Notes: a model not told the origin generated them from the sequence alone. A stretch of 64,000 bases of DNA from Viscum album (GCA_963277665.1 OY728143.1:534350394-534414393); one strand, 5' to 3'; numbered from the stretch's first letter, positions 1 through 16,974 are shown. Numbers and translations: made by a program.

Positions 1-3000
1 AAGAGTTAAATTTGGATATAAGGGTTTGTTTCCCACTTAAAAAATTAAAATACATTTGAGGTCCATTTTTAAAACTCATAATATATTGAAATCTAATATC
101 ATTCAACTTGGAATCATTTTTCTTGAAAATTACTTTATTATATTTTATTCATTTAGGAAATTTTATCTCTCTCTACTCCACAGATTATAAGAGGACAACC
201 CTCCTTTCAATTACTTATATCAATTGGTTTCATATATGTCAAATAACTCCTAAAAAACTATTTTCTCAATTTTTCTGGGCATGACATTGTGGTTATTTTC
301 TTATAAATGTTTTTTCCAAGGTACCTTTAGATATTATCTAAACACATTCTACTAAAAAAGTTGTAATCATCAAACCCAACCACATTCAATTTTTATGTTA
401 TTATACCTATAATAACTATTAGTATTAACCCTAATATTGTAATTTTTTAATGATAAATATACTAACATATTATTATTAGTTTTGAAATAATAATATCCAA
501 CCTCAATTCCGTAAAATGAGTAGTGAATGTGCAGCTCATGTGTGTCTCTAATTTACCACCTTCAAGTCTCGGTACAATTAATTTTCCTACATCATTTTCA
601 TTTTGTGTAATTATAATGTGTTAAAAATTTACATCAAACATATTTACTAAATATGTATTTTCATATAATTACAAAACCATATATATATTATTACCATCCA
701 ATCTTTTCTAAATGAAAATGTTTCTCAAGCGTATATGAGGACTACAAAATCCAAGATGTGATGTGATTAATTTTTCATTTCATATTTATACAGATTATAA
801 TAAGGATATGTTTGATGAATTAATATGATATATATGATATAATTTATTATATTTATAGGTGAATAATTATATACTTTTCATTCATTCTATCTATCAAAAA
901 GTGAATACAATATTCATGTGTATTTATGCCTACCATCCCCCGGAATGGTATAATCCATTTGTTTAACTCTTCCTTATAAGGATATATATAAAATTTATAT
1001 GATGAATATATATCATGATTTTTAGTCTAATTAATACAATTACATTATTAATGTTCATGAACTGAAACTACTTGACAGAAATTATCATGAAAATGGAAAA
1101 TTTTACAAATTAGAAATGAATATTTTATTAAGTAATAAATAATAAAATGGTATTAAACTATTATATGTTGATAATATATTATAGTATAAGTTTTTAAATA
1201 ATTTTGATATATTATTATAATATATTTCACTTCATTATACATTAGGATAGATTTCCTTCAATTCAATTTATTCAAGACGTAAAGGGATTTATTTTTAAAT
1301 ATCATTATTTATAATGAATGTTTTTTATTAAAATTCAATAGATAAAATTTTATGACTTGTATATAAAGAATTAAATGAACATCCATACCCTCTAGTTATA
1401 GGTATATATTAAATTATGACTCATTTTCTTCATTTCCTATACCTAATAGACTAAATAATATTTTAAGGAGAACTAACATTATTTCAATATTGAGTCAAAA
1501 ATCCATTTTCTTCCGTATCCATGATTTGTAAAATTGTTTTAATAAAATTTTCTAATATTTTTATATAATATTTTGATTTTGATTTTATAATTAAAGTAAA
1601 TTTATTTTTGAAAAATAGAAGGTATATTTCTGTTAATTTTCGAGTAAAGAATTTTAGAATTTTTAATAATAATGTGAATGGAATATTTTTTATAACATAC
1701 ATGGAATGAATGTAATTTTCTTCTACAATGTATAATAAATAATTTTATTATTACATTACTTGTTTAGAATTATATATTCGAAAACTAAAAATTATAATAT
1801 GGAAAATTATATATTTAAAATAATTTATTTTAAAGGGAAATGCTATTTTCATCAGCAAACATTCCATGTGGTCTTTTAGAAGAATGTTTACCTAATATGA
1901 CATGTTTTTCAATTAAATAATATTTTTTGGGGATATAATAAAATGATACAATTATTTTTTGTTATCTATATGTGTAATTATTATGATAACACAAAATTTA
2001 TGAAACAAAGTTTAATTCCATGGTAATGAGATGATGAAATGTTATTCAAAACCACTTATATTCCAATAGTTATAATTGGATGAATTATATCTGATCATTT
2101 GGAAAACATATGCGTCCATATCAGTATGTGATAGGTGGGACAATAATTATATACCGTTTTAAATAATTTGGTTATGATAGATATCTCATGAGATAATACA
2201 GACTGTAATGTGGTAAAAAACATGTTTTGTATGGGGCTATTTCCACTCTGATAGACTATATAGTGATCCATGAATAAATATATAATGGAATGGGTTGTAA
2301 ATTAAATATAGTATGAAACCCTGGGAAGTGATATATAGCTAAGGAAATTATTTCCCATGATTACATATACGCCACTAACTTGGGTCTTTTTCCAAAGTTT
2401 TGATTTCAAGGATCATGTTCTTTTCTTCCATTATGATTAATTTTTTATGAATTAATGATCATTATTCCTAGAAACAATATTATGGTCTATTAAATTTTGG
2501 GATTGGGTTTCAAAAGACTATTTCAGGTTATTATACATTTATCACCATGTTATGGTTATCCGACCAATTATAATTTCCTTTTTAATAGTATTATTCATTT
2601 GTGAACAAATATTCTTATGATACCATTCCACGGGGTATAAAGAATATTTTTAAATATAATTTATCAAATATTGTCTATATATATGATTAACTTAGTATGA
2701 GATATTTTATATGTATTATGAAATAGTTGGTGATGTATTTATATTTCCCAAACAATTAATCCAATATATTTATGTAATAGATCACAATGTTATGTTTTTA
2801 ATTATCATTTATTAAGATGTGAAATTTATGCATGAACAGTATGGGTCTCTATATTTTCCATTAAGAGATGTGTATGATGATGTGGCTTGAGGATATATCA
2901 TATTAATACATTCTAAATATAGTTAAAAGGGTTACTACTTGTGTATTAATAAGGAATATGATGGAAATAGGTATATAACATTAGGCATGAGTTATAATAA

Positions 3001-3530
3001 ATTTAATATTTCGTTATGGTTGTGGATTTTATGATATGTTGGTGGGATATGTGTTCATGGGATGTAGTATTAGATTATAATATTACTATGTTCTTGTTAC
3101 CCATATAATAAGGATTCCATTTTCAACTTATTAAATCAAAAGATTCTTCCCATTTGGGCATTAGAGAGAAACAATATTGGGGAAGTGGATATTATGAATC
3201 ATTCATATGAATAATTTTAACAATATAATTTCATACATTAATAAAATAATGTAAAAAATAATTTGGGAGAATGGGTTATTAGTTTACCTACATAGATAAC
3301 TTGACAGATTACTTTATATAATCACCAAAAAATTAGTATTATTTTTCATCACTTACATGAGATATTTTAGTGGGGTCATACTGAGTGTACGTTTATTCTC
3401 ACCAATATATGTTTAAAAATAATTTTTAATGTCCAAGGGGTCTGTATGATGACTAGGGAATGAATTATCATACTATGGACTGTTCATGATTCATTTTACT
3501 TCATAGTTAATGCCTGTGTTTATTTATTGT
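1..3530. other. A+T-rich decayed repeat; right part = split left portion of LTR-A copy 1
   Basis: No gene is seen. The only open frame above 60 codons is a low-complexity Phe/Ile/Lys string on the minus strand at 1484-1702 and is not believable as protein. From about 1.9 kb G exceeds C on the plus strand. The interval from roughly 2.3 to 3.5 kb can be matched by eye to LTR-A copies 2 and 3. The stretch around 2366-2400 (gccactaacttgggt) corresponds to 49537-49551 and to 26632 on. The stretch around 3435-3455 (aaggggtctgtatgatga) corresponds to 28079 on. The left end of the copy cannot be fixed; by length it should begin near 0.7-0.9 kb. Identity is low and the assignment rests on short anchored matches in the right order. 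Confidence 0.4.
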
Positions 3531-4600
3531 GTTTTAGCTATTTTAGCAAAACTATCCTTATAATGTTATAATAACATAGATTTTCCTTTATTATATATTT
3601 CATCAAAATTTTGGAACTTATATCTTATACTGTAAATAATTTATTGAGGGAAACTCCTCTTATTTTATTATCTTTTATTACCCCAACACATGTCCTCAAT
3701 ACATGATCTTTTAGATTAGAACTTCTAGAGTCACAAATTTCTTTATTATTCACCTAGTGTGGGTTCCTGTGGTGCAATGTTTTTGAAAATGACGATCAAT
3801 GTATATTTATTTCTACATTATACATATCATTATACTATATTTCAATATTTCCCACTAATCATTACATTTTCTAAACACACACAAACATATCATCTTGAAT
3901 CAAAGTGTGATTTTAAATTGATAATGAGAATTAATATGAGGATAAATTCATCACCAATGAAAAAAGAAATTAATTTTTTTCATCATATACATAATTAGAC
4001 TTATTTAATAATTTCTTTAAAAAATTTCATTTGTGCTAATCATTTTTTCAATGATTTTTATGAAAAATATTATTAAAACTATTGAATCAAAAGTATTATA
4101 TCATTTTATAAATCATTAATGATCTACTAAATAATAAACATGTATGATTTCATCATAAAATTTTATATTATACGATAACATATATTTTCAATTGTATTAT
4201 AATTTGAAAACATAATATAGTGAAAAAAACATATGTACCATCGTATTACCATATTTTAGTGTCCACAAAATTTTAAAATATATGACATTAGACTTACGAT
4301 GTATCCTCTAACTCTTCATTAGTGTCTATCAATTATAAAATTCCATAATTTCCACTTATGAATTAATGGTATACTATATTGAACTCAATTATGACTGTTC
4401 ATTAGTACTGGTAAACATTGAAATGCCAGTATTTACTATCCCGAGTAATGGGATAACTACAATAATTTCTTGAAAAAGAAATTTTGAAATTCTCCATGGA
4501 ACCTCAAAAGTGTCATTAACTCATAATTGAATCCTAAAATGTAATTTATGACTCTTATTAATTCATTTTTTACATAATTCTATTATCCAATGAACTGGAT

Positions 4601-4690
4601 GAGTCTTATAATGTCATTCACGACACTTATAATGTCATTCATGACTCTTCTAAAGTCATTCATGACTCTTATAATGTCATACATAATAAT
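4601..4690. repeat. 21-bp tandem repeat, about 3.5 copies
   Basis: Consecutive 21-base units start at 4615, 4636 and 4657, each beginning cattca and ending in aatgt or aaagt, with a partial unit before (4601-4614) and a decayed one after (4678 on). The unit core is cattcatgactcttataat. Looser relatives of the unit lie just upstream at about 4510-4560, so the array was probably longer. Function unknown; it is a minisatellite inside the skewed block. Confidence 0.75.
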
Positions 4691-7600
4691 AATTTATCAT
4701 ATAACCCAACTCTATATTGGTGAAAAATGAATCAAAAAATTACTCAAACTAAACAAAAGTCTTCTCAAATCACCTTATTTCATAAAAAAAATAATCTAGA
4801 ACATTTTACATCCCTCTAATGATTCTTAAGAAATCATGAAAACAAATGAAATTTTATAAATTATAATGGTAGTATCATTATTCATTTGAACTTTCTATCC
4901 AAGAATCATATTTTGAACTATTACTTTAATATCCATGTGGATATAGTTTTTAACCAATCATGATTTAAATAATATTTTTCAATCATGGTAAGTCATTCAT
5001 TGAAGGATAAACAAAGCTCCCATAATATAATAAATCATAAAATTTATCATAATTCACTCATAATGGAACCAATGAACATATCCCAAGTTTATTGAAATTG
5101 TGGATTGAAATTTATTTTCCATTAAAAATTAAATTAAAAATAAATAAAAATTGTAATATTAGATAAAATATGTGAAATATTACTTTATCCCCCATTATCA
5201 AGTATGTATTTAAAAAATAACATCCACCATTCTATACCGATCCATATCAACATCACTTGATAACCCTTGAAACTAATGGAATAGCATTTTTATTTGACAA
5301 GTAATTAATTTATGTGTGGGTGTGTGAAAATTTTTTAGGATTCCCTTCAACAATGAAATAAGGTAAACATAATGATCAACTAGTATCATGGTTTACCTCG
5401 ACAATTTTTAATGATGATGTTTATACATTTATGTAACCATATATTATATTATAGACCATAATTTTTTATAATCCTTTTTGTTGTCAACTAGTAATAATTA
5501 ATTTTATATTTTTATAATTATTATTTTTGTATATAATACACATCTTATATTACTAAATAAAAATTTAATTCTATATTATTGAGTTAGTCACATTCATTAT
5601 TTCCTAACTTATTACTAAAATATCAGTTGTTTCCAAAACTAATCATATATTTCTCACATGATACTATATAACTGATGTAAACCCAAACATGCCATAAGTT
5701 ATTATCTTCATAATAATAATAATTTCCCTACTGAGTATGAATTTTTATTTATACATGGGGAAAATTTTATATCATAAATATGTTCTAATTCCACCAATTG
5801 TGTTTAATATATATTATAAAAGAATAAAAATATTAACACTTCTATAACGAATAGAATACTCCATAAAAGAATTTATATCAATATAAATTTCATGAAATAC
5901 TATAATATATATATATATCTATATAGTTCTTTAGTCAAGATAATGTATAACGTTTAAGGGAAAATGAGGCCCCTTTTTACACATACTCAGTTGATAAAAC
6001 CATCAAATATAATTACAATAACTCATTATTTTTTAAGATAGGTGGATTATGATTTCGAGTTTCATCTAAGTGTTACTAAATCACAGATAAAATTACCAAT
6101 TAAACACCATTAATATATTCTAAAAAACTCATAATCCATGAGAAAATCATGGAATTCATCCAAAAAAAATGACCTAGAACAGAAAATTAAATTAAATACA
6201 TAAGAAATTTATACAAAGCTATTTTATAACAAATCAAAGAAATAATCATAATTACAGACATCAAAATACTACAAAAACTATTATTTAATATATTTTTATT
6301 ATGTATAAAATGATATATAGTAATTTTATGAAAAAGTGGACGATAAATAAAAATCCACATCTTATATAGGTTAGAACCACCGACAATGAAATAAATTTTT
6401 CAATGTATCCCTTATATTATAAAGACTTAATATAAGTACATAAATATCACAACCATACTTTCCCTTATTTATTATAATAAATTATCTATTCAACTAAAAT
6501 CAGTATCCATCAACTAGTGAACACTTAATAAAAACAATGTATTTGTCATTATATCCCTCAATCAATAGAAATTTCTATTTTAATTAGACAAAAATAGATG
6601 AATATTTATGTCATAAGTCATGAAAATGCAAGTGAAATTATTGTGAAAACAAATCTAATCAATATGTTAAGCAATGACTCATAAATAACTAATATATTTT
6701 ATCTAAATACAAAAAATATGGAACAAAATAATTAAATTTGAATGTAATGTGTCATTATTGAAATTTGCGACCAATCATCCCAATCACCAATAGGAAAAAA
6801 GGATAAATTAAAAATACTATGAGAGGGTAATTAAAGGATTAGAATACATTGTATTTTTTAAATGATTAACTACTTTAAATGATGTCTAGATCATAGAGGA
6901 TGAAATAGAATTGAATATATGGGGGAAATGGGTATAAATGTTCTTTCTAATTTCTATAACATAAGAGTAATTAATCCCTTAATTTTTGTATTGAATTTTA
7001 TACACAGGAAAGGAAAATTATACTATTTTATTTATAATTTTATGCAAACATTAAATATAATCTAACCATGTCCACAATATTCTTACGCCATGTAAATAGC
7101 GAATACCCTAGACTCCTAACTCCTTTATCTAGATTTTCATATTCTTAGTAGTCCCAAAATATGTACCCAATACCACATGAAGTTATAATTTGTTGGAATG
7201 AACTACTTATATCCTTAAAATAAACACAAAACACCAATTAAAAAACAACAAAAACTTATAACCACTATAATTCTATCTCATTACCTAAAATTCAGTAACT
7301 AAAATCCAAACTAAAATATAACCCCATGTTTTTTTGAACATTTATATTTTCTGTTGAATTCATAGCTACATTCCATTATATATGTATTATCCATGGTAAA
7401 TGTTAAGGAAAAATTTACATTATAGTGTTCATCATAAAAAATAATATCATTAACTCATATTCGTGAATGTCTCTAAACCACCATGTCCACTAGGCACAAT
7501 TAAATTTGTATCATCAAGACCACATCACAAATTCAATGCATTTAGCCAAAACAAAATTCATCGTTAACCATTCTCAAATAAATAATCAAAATTTAGTATA

Positions 7601-8983
7601 TAAAAATTTCTCATCTAAATAGTATAACATTTATTCAAATTCCCATAACTCTTTTAACAAATTATTATTAATGTTTCATAAAATTTCACTGCATATATAA
7701 AATTATTAAAATTTATTTAAAATACTCTTAGAAAATACATCAATATACTTCAAGAAATTTAAAAATTTATAAAATTAAAATACAGAATATTACCACAATA
7801 TTATGGATATCACAATCATGACACAAAACATGTGTCATATTATATTAATTTAACACATCTGTTTTTAACAAAAAACAATTTATTTGGGAATCTTGTAACA
7901 AAATATTATTTCAGAATCCTACATTAAACCCAATTTTTTAAAACACATGATTAAATTTATAAATTTTATGTTCATGAATCAATAGGACTTATAATGGTAG
8001 AATGTGAATTTCAGTGTTCATGAAAACGTAAATCCATCCAAGTATTCTATTACTTTACATTTCAGAGAAGACTCAATTGTTAATAGTTTGCAAGTAATTA
8101 CTACTAGGTAATTATTTCTCCTTCGAATGATGTTATCACACTACCATCCAAAGGAATTTTCTTATGATTTGAATATGTTTATAAATTATTCAAAGTGTCA
8201 TAGGTGTGATTCAAATACACTTTTCATAAATGGTGAATGTTTCCCTTTATTACAAATGTTATTTGTATAAAATTAAAATATTCATCAAATATTTTTATAT
8301 AAGATTCACCATATAAATTAATTTATTAATTCATTACCATCAATATCTTTATAAAATAAATTTAAATATAATTTCTTCATTATTGTTTGATTACTTGTAA
8401 TTCTATCCTAGAATTATTCATACATGTATTTTCTTCCTTGGATCCCACATTCCATAAATGAAATTATTTTTTCAATCTAATATTCCTTAAATGCCTTCAT
8501 AACATAAAAAAAATATTAATATATATAAATATATAGAAAATTGAAATTAATCAATATACATCACCTAATTATAAATTCTCACCCTATATGTAAAACTAGT
8601 CTACAAAAAAGAGACTCATCATGTTCTTGTTTTTTGGTGGCCATGAACCACACTTCTTTTTTTCATAAAATACAAGGCCACTATGATAATCCTTAATAGA
8701 ATAAAACATCAATTGAGTTATTTATTTTATGTCTACCACCACATAATCCATTAAATAAATTTTGTCACTATGTAATTAATTCTTTTAATTCTTCCCTCGT
8801 GTAAATATTTTAATGAATTATTTCACAATGTAATTCATTCTATTACCAAATAACCAACATTAGTAAAAAAAACATTTGTTATTATTTCACATTATTTCAT
8901 CCATTACAGTATATTATACTATGCATACATATTTTTTGATCTTTTAAAATTCTATAATGATATTTCAACATTTTATATGGGGT

Positions 8984-9005
8984 TATATATATATATATAT
9001 ATATT
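8984..9005. repeat. (TA)n microsatellite
   Basis: An uninterrupted run of about 11 TA dinucleotides, directly visible. No other feature is associated with it. Confidence 0.9.
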
Positions 9006-12000
9006 CCCACAGAATGTTCATAACCATCAAAATAATAAAACCCAAAACATCAAGAAATGATTTTATTTAAGGATTCCTCCAGATTCAAATTTTCAAAATA
9101 TTATTTATAACCAAATATAACACAAAAATCTAAAAGAAACATTTAATGGATTTTCAATTTTAATCTCCCCATTTTGGTTTATTGAAAACTCTATATACTT
9201 CAGAGTCACATTAGAGATAAAATAGTTTACATGGATTTCTCCAACAACCATTACTCAAAAATGACACTAGATATAAATAAATAACACCCACAAAATTTAC
9301 ATTATTCCCACAAGATTAATAAATGTCATTAGAAGGAAGATTAAAACTAAATTTTAGTTTATGAATTACCAAATTCTTCACAATAACCACTAATTTTATG
9401 AAATCCTTTCAAACCACAACAATATTGACCCCCCATAATTCCATTACCTATTTATTCATTAATGATTAATTACCCTTAATTAGTATTATAATGAAATTCT
9501 CATCATATAATCATTAAATTTGAGTTTTCCCTCCCCATTTATCAATAAATTCAAAGGAGACCATATTTTGGGATATAAAACATGTGGGATTCAATGAAAT
9601 TTCATAAGTAGTAGGTTTCTAAATCCCATAGTATTTTATTTAAAAGAGAATAATGGACATCAATAACTAACTTATTATTCAAAAATACCTCCTTGGGTAT
9701 TACCTTTTTCATTATATATAAAACCAAATTTGTTATTGGTATATACAACAACATAATTATCCCTTTCTAAAACATATTACTAATGAAGTGATATTTGATA
9801 GCCATTATGTTTTTTCAAAGAATAGTTATTGGATTTTTCTATGGTTGATTGTAATTTAATTTTCACATTTAATTATAATTTGAAATAAATACTAATTTTT
9901 TAACACAATATGTTACATGACACATAACAATTGAGTATACTCTTATTTTCCATAGATTATTAAACTTCTGCGGTGAACATGGAAAAAAATAATTTTTTAA
10001 TTGACCCTTTAAATACCTAAATCCCCTGATAGAATGTGCCTCCTAATATAGACATTCATTCATCTATTAATCTAAACAAATCATAAACTAAAAATCCTAA
10101 TATATCATTTTGTGATCTTGAATTGTAGTGAAATTTGAAATCCAATTTCCCATTGATATATTATTTTATTTATTTATCTTTTTTCATATGGATATCTATT
10201 ATACCACCTTTTTACCTTAGATCAATTTAAATGAAAATAAATTATCATGCATTTTCATTGTTATTTATAAAAGTCTTCTGATGATCTACATATATGTTGA
10301 AATGATCAACAAATTTCCATCATCATCCCTTATAACATCATATAAAATATTACTTGTATTATCATTTACTTGTAATCCACCATTCCAATAACATCTAAAT
10401 ATCTATGGAATATTTTAAAAGTGATATAAATGTTCTATTACTTGTCTATATCATATAAAAAATGAAAACTAACATATCTCTTATGATTTACAATTTTTTA
10501 ACTTATATAATAAATTTATAAAATATATTTCATTTAACGGTGTTTTACAATCCAAATATTACATCATAATTATCTATAAAAACTCATAGACATTGATAAA
10601 TATACTCTTTAATATAGGGATTGTGATCAACTCAACTAGTTATATAAATTGAGTTTCTTAAATTATCTAACATGTATGTAATAATACATTTCTAGAGGTT
10701 GGTTTAGAATATAAAGATACATTCTAATTTGAACGTATATTTTAACATAATACAAAAGAAAAAATCAGGATTCTCATCATCCACATATTCATCAAGAACT
10801 CAGTTATGGAATACTAATAATACATATATATAGGGAACTATAAACATTTGTTACATAACTATGGCCAACAATAATGTTACTATTTACATTCTATAAACGG
10901 GATACCAAAATTTCACCTACACCAATCCCTTGAATATAGGAGGGTTTTCTTGATAAATGTTTTCCTTATTTCAACTCATTTTGTCACATCAATTTAGTTT
11001 TTTAAATTTGTATTATTTTAATGGATTTATTATCATTATAACTTCAAATATTTTCCAAAGTAAGATTTACCTCAAAATTTTCACAAAAATATATAATCTA
11101 AATTATCTAATTTTTATACTCGAAATCCTCTACATAAACATAGGATCATATTATGTAATAAGTGAAGGTGTATGTACTGATTTAATTCATGTATTTAACA
11201 CTAGAACAACATGATCACTGATAGTGTTCAACACATCAATATTAGAACAACCTCTTAGATTATGTACATCAACTTATCTATTATCATATTTACCATTATA
11301 ATGGTCTACATCATAATAAAAATTGTCCATTTTTATACCTGTAATATAATAGTATTCTCACCATATTCACACAAATTTTCTCACTTGTTATTAATATTAT
11401 ATTTATTATTTACCAAATTGATGTCATGTCTATACTAAATACATCTAACCTATTTTTATGGAATATATTATTCACTATCTTGGATGCACATCCAATAAAA
11501 CTAAACTCGTCTTTATATGACTCAAACAATTTATTTGTATCCATATTTAGAGACAACTACTTACTTATAAATTATATTAAATATTAAATCATTTTTTTCT
11601 TCTCATACCTTATCTTGTATATATACTTATAATATATAAAAAACAAAATAACAATATTCAATGTTATTTTATTTATAAATAATTATTTTTTTCCATCCAT
11701 GGTATATGATTATTAGTGAGAAATAATTTCTCCATAATGTTATTTTCCTATAATCTCTTACAAACTAAATTATTATTAGAGTAGTTCTTATCGAAGAGAG
11801 ATAGTATTTAAGGCGTGGTTAATTATCCCATTATTAAAAAAACAATAACTTTCATGGATATTTTTTTAAATCAATCCATTAATGTATATATGTTTATAAT
11901 TTTATACCAGGTATATATTTATTAATACTATGATAAAAGAGGATGAAATTAAATACCTTGAACATATAGAAGATCATCATAAACAATAAAATTACATAAA

Positions 12001-15000
12001 AATCATAAATTAAAATTAGATAATATCTCCTACAATTTATGATTCTTTTGAATTATCTTAACTTTTTATCAAAAATTCATACCAGACCATTATCATGTGA
12101 TAGTCACGGGGTATCAATATCCCCTTCATTCACTAGATCATATTCTATGGTCTTTTAGATTAAATTTCCAACACATTTACCCAAAATATTTTGTTCTAAT
12201 TCCATGGATAACAAGAGGATATCATTATATCTTCTCATTTTATTGATATTTACTTTTTTGAATACACTATCATAACAACTAAACATTCTATTTCTTTTTT
12301 TATATTAGTCTTTGGGGTGAAATCCATTCCCATATCTAAGTAACATAATTAAAATAAAAATATACTATTTCCACCGTATCCTTAAAAAAATTTATATTCA
12401 ATGGCCTCATGTATTTTTCTCTAATTTTTAATTTACTATATACAATGGAATTAATTTTATCATAATTTATAAATTTGGAGACACATTTCTGATGATACAT
12501 AACTCATGTGGCCGGTTATTTATTTATTATCATAAGAGAACCACCTTTTTTATCATGAATAAATAACCTATATTGATTTATTTATTTTTATTGAAATATA
12601 ATAAAAATATGACTATCATGTCTCATAATTCATTTCCAAGCCTCTCACTTTACAACGATTGATGAAAATTGGGTTTGGTAATCCTTTGTGTGTGATGGAA
12701 CAACCTTATCCGGTAATGTGGTGAACTAATTATGTGTTCTCAAAACACATAATAATTGATTTTACAACTATTTAGGACCAATGGTTTCCCTATATACTTA
12801 GTAAGATGAATAATCTATGTTAAATTCCCTTTTATATGTCCATATCCACTATACCATAAAAACATTCCATCGAAATTATATAAGTACCGTAAAAAATAAA
12901 ATAGATTTGAAGTATTATTTTATCCCATCCAAAGCCACTTGTTTGTGGACTAATTGATTATTTAATATATAAATTTTTAAAATAAAAAAACCACGATTGA
13001 GTTTAAAATAAAATTTATCTTAAATTGAATTTATGGTATTTTTTGTTCTTTCAATAATTTCATTTTCATAGATTCCTAACTAAGTCAATATTTACAGTGT
13101 TGGTGCCTATAGTTTTCCTTCTATCATAGTTTCATTTTTTAGATGTTAAATCTTAAAAAATGAATTTCCCTATTTTATTATGTTTTTAATATTAGTGGAT
13201 TACGATTAATTCTACTAGAAGATAATTTTTTTCTATACATTCATTGTAGATCATATTATCCCACTTACAGACATATCTATAACATCTTCTTTTTTATCTT
13301 CTCTATAAGATTCAGATGAACATATTTAGTACGGTCTTTTAAATTCGTAATCTGTTGAAACATTGATACTATAATGTTTTTACTCATATCTAAAATCCCA
13401 CTATTCATTAAGAAAATAATATTTCATGGTGATTAATCAACCCATCATATTTTTCAGTCATTTTAGTATGGGTACATCATCATTGTTACCTTCTTCTTCA
13501 AACATCTTGGTAACATTAATAGTGATGTTCCCAACTATTCCACCATGAATGAATTTGATAAGGTCATTAACCTCAACGTTCCTTTTCCTTAATTTTCTCA
13601 TTTTAGATAATCATTGGCATACATCATCATGACAAAATTCTTTATTATCATCTTCCACTTATTGCTTCTATGTTTCCTTGAATGCCACTATAAGAGACAT
13701 TCCTTTTTATTAATAATTTTTTTTATTCGTGAATACATAGGGAAGTAGGTGCATTGATGAATATACAATGTAATCTACAATGTTTATATCCTGGAGCACT
13801 AAAATAAATTATTTGGATCAAGGTGGTAATATTAAAGTAGTTCTCTAAAGAATACTAATATCATTAATGGTTTTTTTATTCCAGTAATTCTCTCCAAAAA
13901 CAAATTCACCCAATACAAAATAAATATACCATTCATTTAGCTAAATCCTCAGTGACTCAAAATATTTTCATATAATTTTTTTTTTATAAATTTACTCCTT
14001 TAATTACAAGTATTACAATTGAGGATAATTACATATATTTGAGACAAAAACAATGATACAACATATTGGTCCCACATATGGTAAAATTACATTAGTGGGA
14101 TGAATAAAATTATGAATGTTTTATACAAATCCATTTTTTCCCCATCTATCATTATAAAAAATTGATTTCTACCATTATTTCATAAAAATGGTATGTTAAA
14201 TGAAAATAGGAAACTAAAATAAAAAATTAAAATTAATTCCCCAACAATTCTCTATGTGTAATTATAATACATATTAATGTGTACATATTAAAAATCACAA
14301 ATTTACACTATTATTTAATTGTGTAAATCTGACTCATAATTCCCGTAGTCAATAAGAAATTATGATTGATAACTATTTTTATCTAATCTTATATTAAGGG
14401 ACTCACATAGAAAATGAATCTTTAGAAGATTTTAATTACCTCTAAAATTATTCACATTTAAATAACTATGATTTGAATATATATTTTTATCAATGATTTG
14501 ATGTTTCCTTCATAGTTATTGATTTTCATCTTCAAGATTAAACTCCAACTAAAATCATTAATTTATTAAATTTTCCCTGTAATTTTTTATGGATAATTAT
14601 TTCTTGAAATTTAATTACAATTGACTATAACACATAAATGTTTTATTTGTTTTATTGATTTTTATTTACGTTATGAAATTATATTTTCAATATAATATTT
14701 TTTTGGAATCACACATTCAAAAAATATAAAATTTACTAACCCAAATATTCCTACAATTCATTCTTCTTGATAAAATTATCTCTTGGGAATCTATTTATAG
14801 TAAAATGCCCGATGAAAGAAAAGTCATCCGAATGATTTTTTATTATTATCATAAAACCAGTGTCACTGAAAATTATTAATAATTCTCATGATTTATAGTT
14901 ATTGTATAATATTTTTCATTTAAAACCACTAAAAATTATACATTTTGTTTTAAACAAATGAGTCTTGAATGTAATTCATTAATATAATAATTTCCAATTT

Positions 15001-16974
15001 TAATATTTCAAGATATTTATATGTATATGAAATTTATTCATGGAATTATAATTTTATAAAATTATTAAATGAAATTATACCTCCACCTAATATATTCATG
15101 AAATAATGCATATTTTTCATTCTTTATCATAATTATACCTCTATAATGATATTTATAATAATTCCATAATTTTACCTATAAAATATACCTTGTAATGAAT
15201 TTTGCGTAATTAATAATTATTTCATTGATATTATTATATAAATTTATATTTTACTCAATAAAAATTTCTCATGGTAAAACATTGTTATTCCTAATATTTC
15301 ATCATTTGATGGTAATTCTTCTGTTTATTTTTATATTGAATCTGAAAATTCATGACCATCAAAAAAACAACAAAAACTATTCTAAAATTCACATCTATAT
15401 CAATTCATCAAACCAAATAGTTTCGGAATCTTATAAACAATATTCTTCAATAAACTCAATCCAAAAATCTAAAAACTAGCTTTTGGTTTATTTACACAAA
15501 ATTGAAATTCCACATTTGATCTCTATGAAAAAAATATTTTTTTTAAAAATTTATATATTTATTATATATGGAAGAAATATATAGTTTTTCACAATCTATA
15601 TGTAAATATAATATCATGATTCCTATTTAATTGATTTACCATTTGAAAAGAAATGGGTAACAATGTATTATTGAAATTATATAGAAAATTTATATAATGA
15701 TCAAACCTTCTTTAGATTTATTAAAAAATTATATAATTTAATTATTCTTAGACTATAATGAGTTATATATCTTATTAAGGTAATTATGTCTTGACTTAAA
15801 TAGTAATAGAACTATTTAAAATATATATTATATCAAAAAAAGTAAATGCACGCTCTATCAAATATTAACTACAATAAAAATGTCATATACCAATGAAATT
15901 TCCATGAAATTTAATTTAATAAACTATAATTTCATGGAAGATAAGAAAAATAAAGAATATTTTTTATAATTTTTAATGAATAAATATAAAAAAATAGAAT
16001 TAAAACGTTTTAAAAAAGACCTCATCTTTTAAAAATGAATTTGAATAATCTCGATCAAAAACCATTTTTGGATTCATATTGAATTAATTTTCATCAATCT
16101 ATGTTTAATATAAACTATTATATGTATATTTAGTTGTTTTATCTTATTTAAATCATCAAATTGATTCATGTTAGTGTTTTAACAATTTACGAAATCATGT
16201 ATGTCATGATAACCTACATACCTAAAAATTAATTCAACAAATAACAAATTATCCACATTATAATTTTACTCTGAGTCTATAAGATAGATAATCTGTTGAC
16301 TCCCAGTCACTTAATACAAATGTACATAAATTAATATCTCATTTTCGTATCTTTTTACCACGAATCCATGTATCCCTATAAACATGAGATTCATCCTAAA
16401 ATTGGTATGCGCTACATTTTTTGGGTTCTTATAATGTCTAATCTAAATTAAGTCTTATCCCATCTCAATCCGAACCTCCCCAATACAACGTAGTGATAAA
16501 TAATGTCATTTTTAAGATATTATAATAATTTTCACATATTGGGACCCATTTACTATAATTATTTCAAGCCAGACTACCACTTGAACCTAGGAACACTCTT
16601 TATTAACCATGATCTAGAATCATATATAATAATTCATATATATTAGTTACGGAGAAATTTTTCTTTAAGGGATTGGATGTCTAAATTTTTTTACTACATA
16701 TATATTGGTGTTTATGTATTGTATTACACATTATAAATAACATTCAAGTATAATTCAATATATAAATATGATCTATGATAAACATGCATAATATCCTAAC
16801 ATAGTCTCTATTATCTTTCTCCACCTATGAGTGAAATTATTTAGGTATATTCACAAGCCATATAGATTAAGGTAATAATCACAAAATAAATTAGATCATA
16901 TTAGTTCCTCGAAAAAAATTAAAAATATACATATCCAACTATATGGTGTTGGTTTTCCCAAACCATATACTCAT

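Noticed and set aside
4601..4690. CRISPR-like regular repeats
   Set aside because: Head-to-tail 21-bp units with no unique spacers.
13440..13700. Minus-strand frame around 13.5-13.6 kb (GGIVGNITIN then FEEEG) suggestive of a Tat protease leader
   Set aside because: Short, no D-S/T-G box or continuing pol sequence; kept only as a hint for the orientation of the skewed block.
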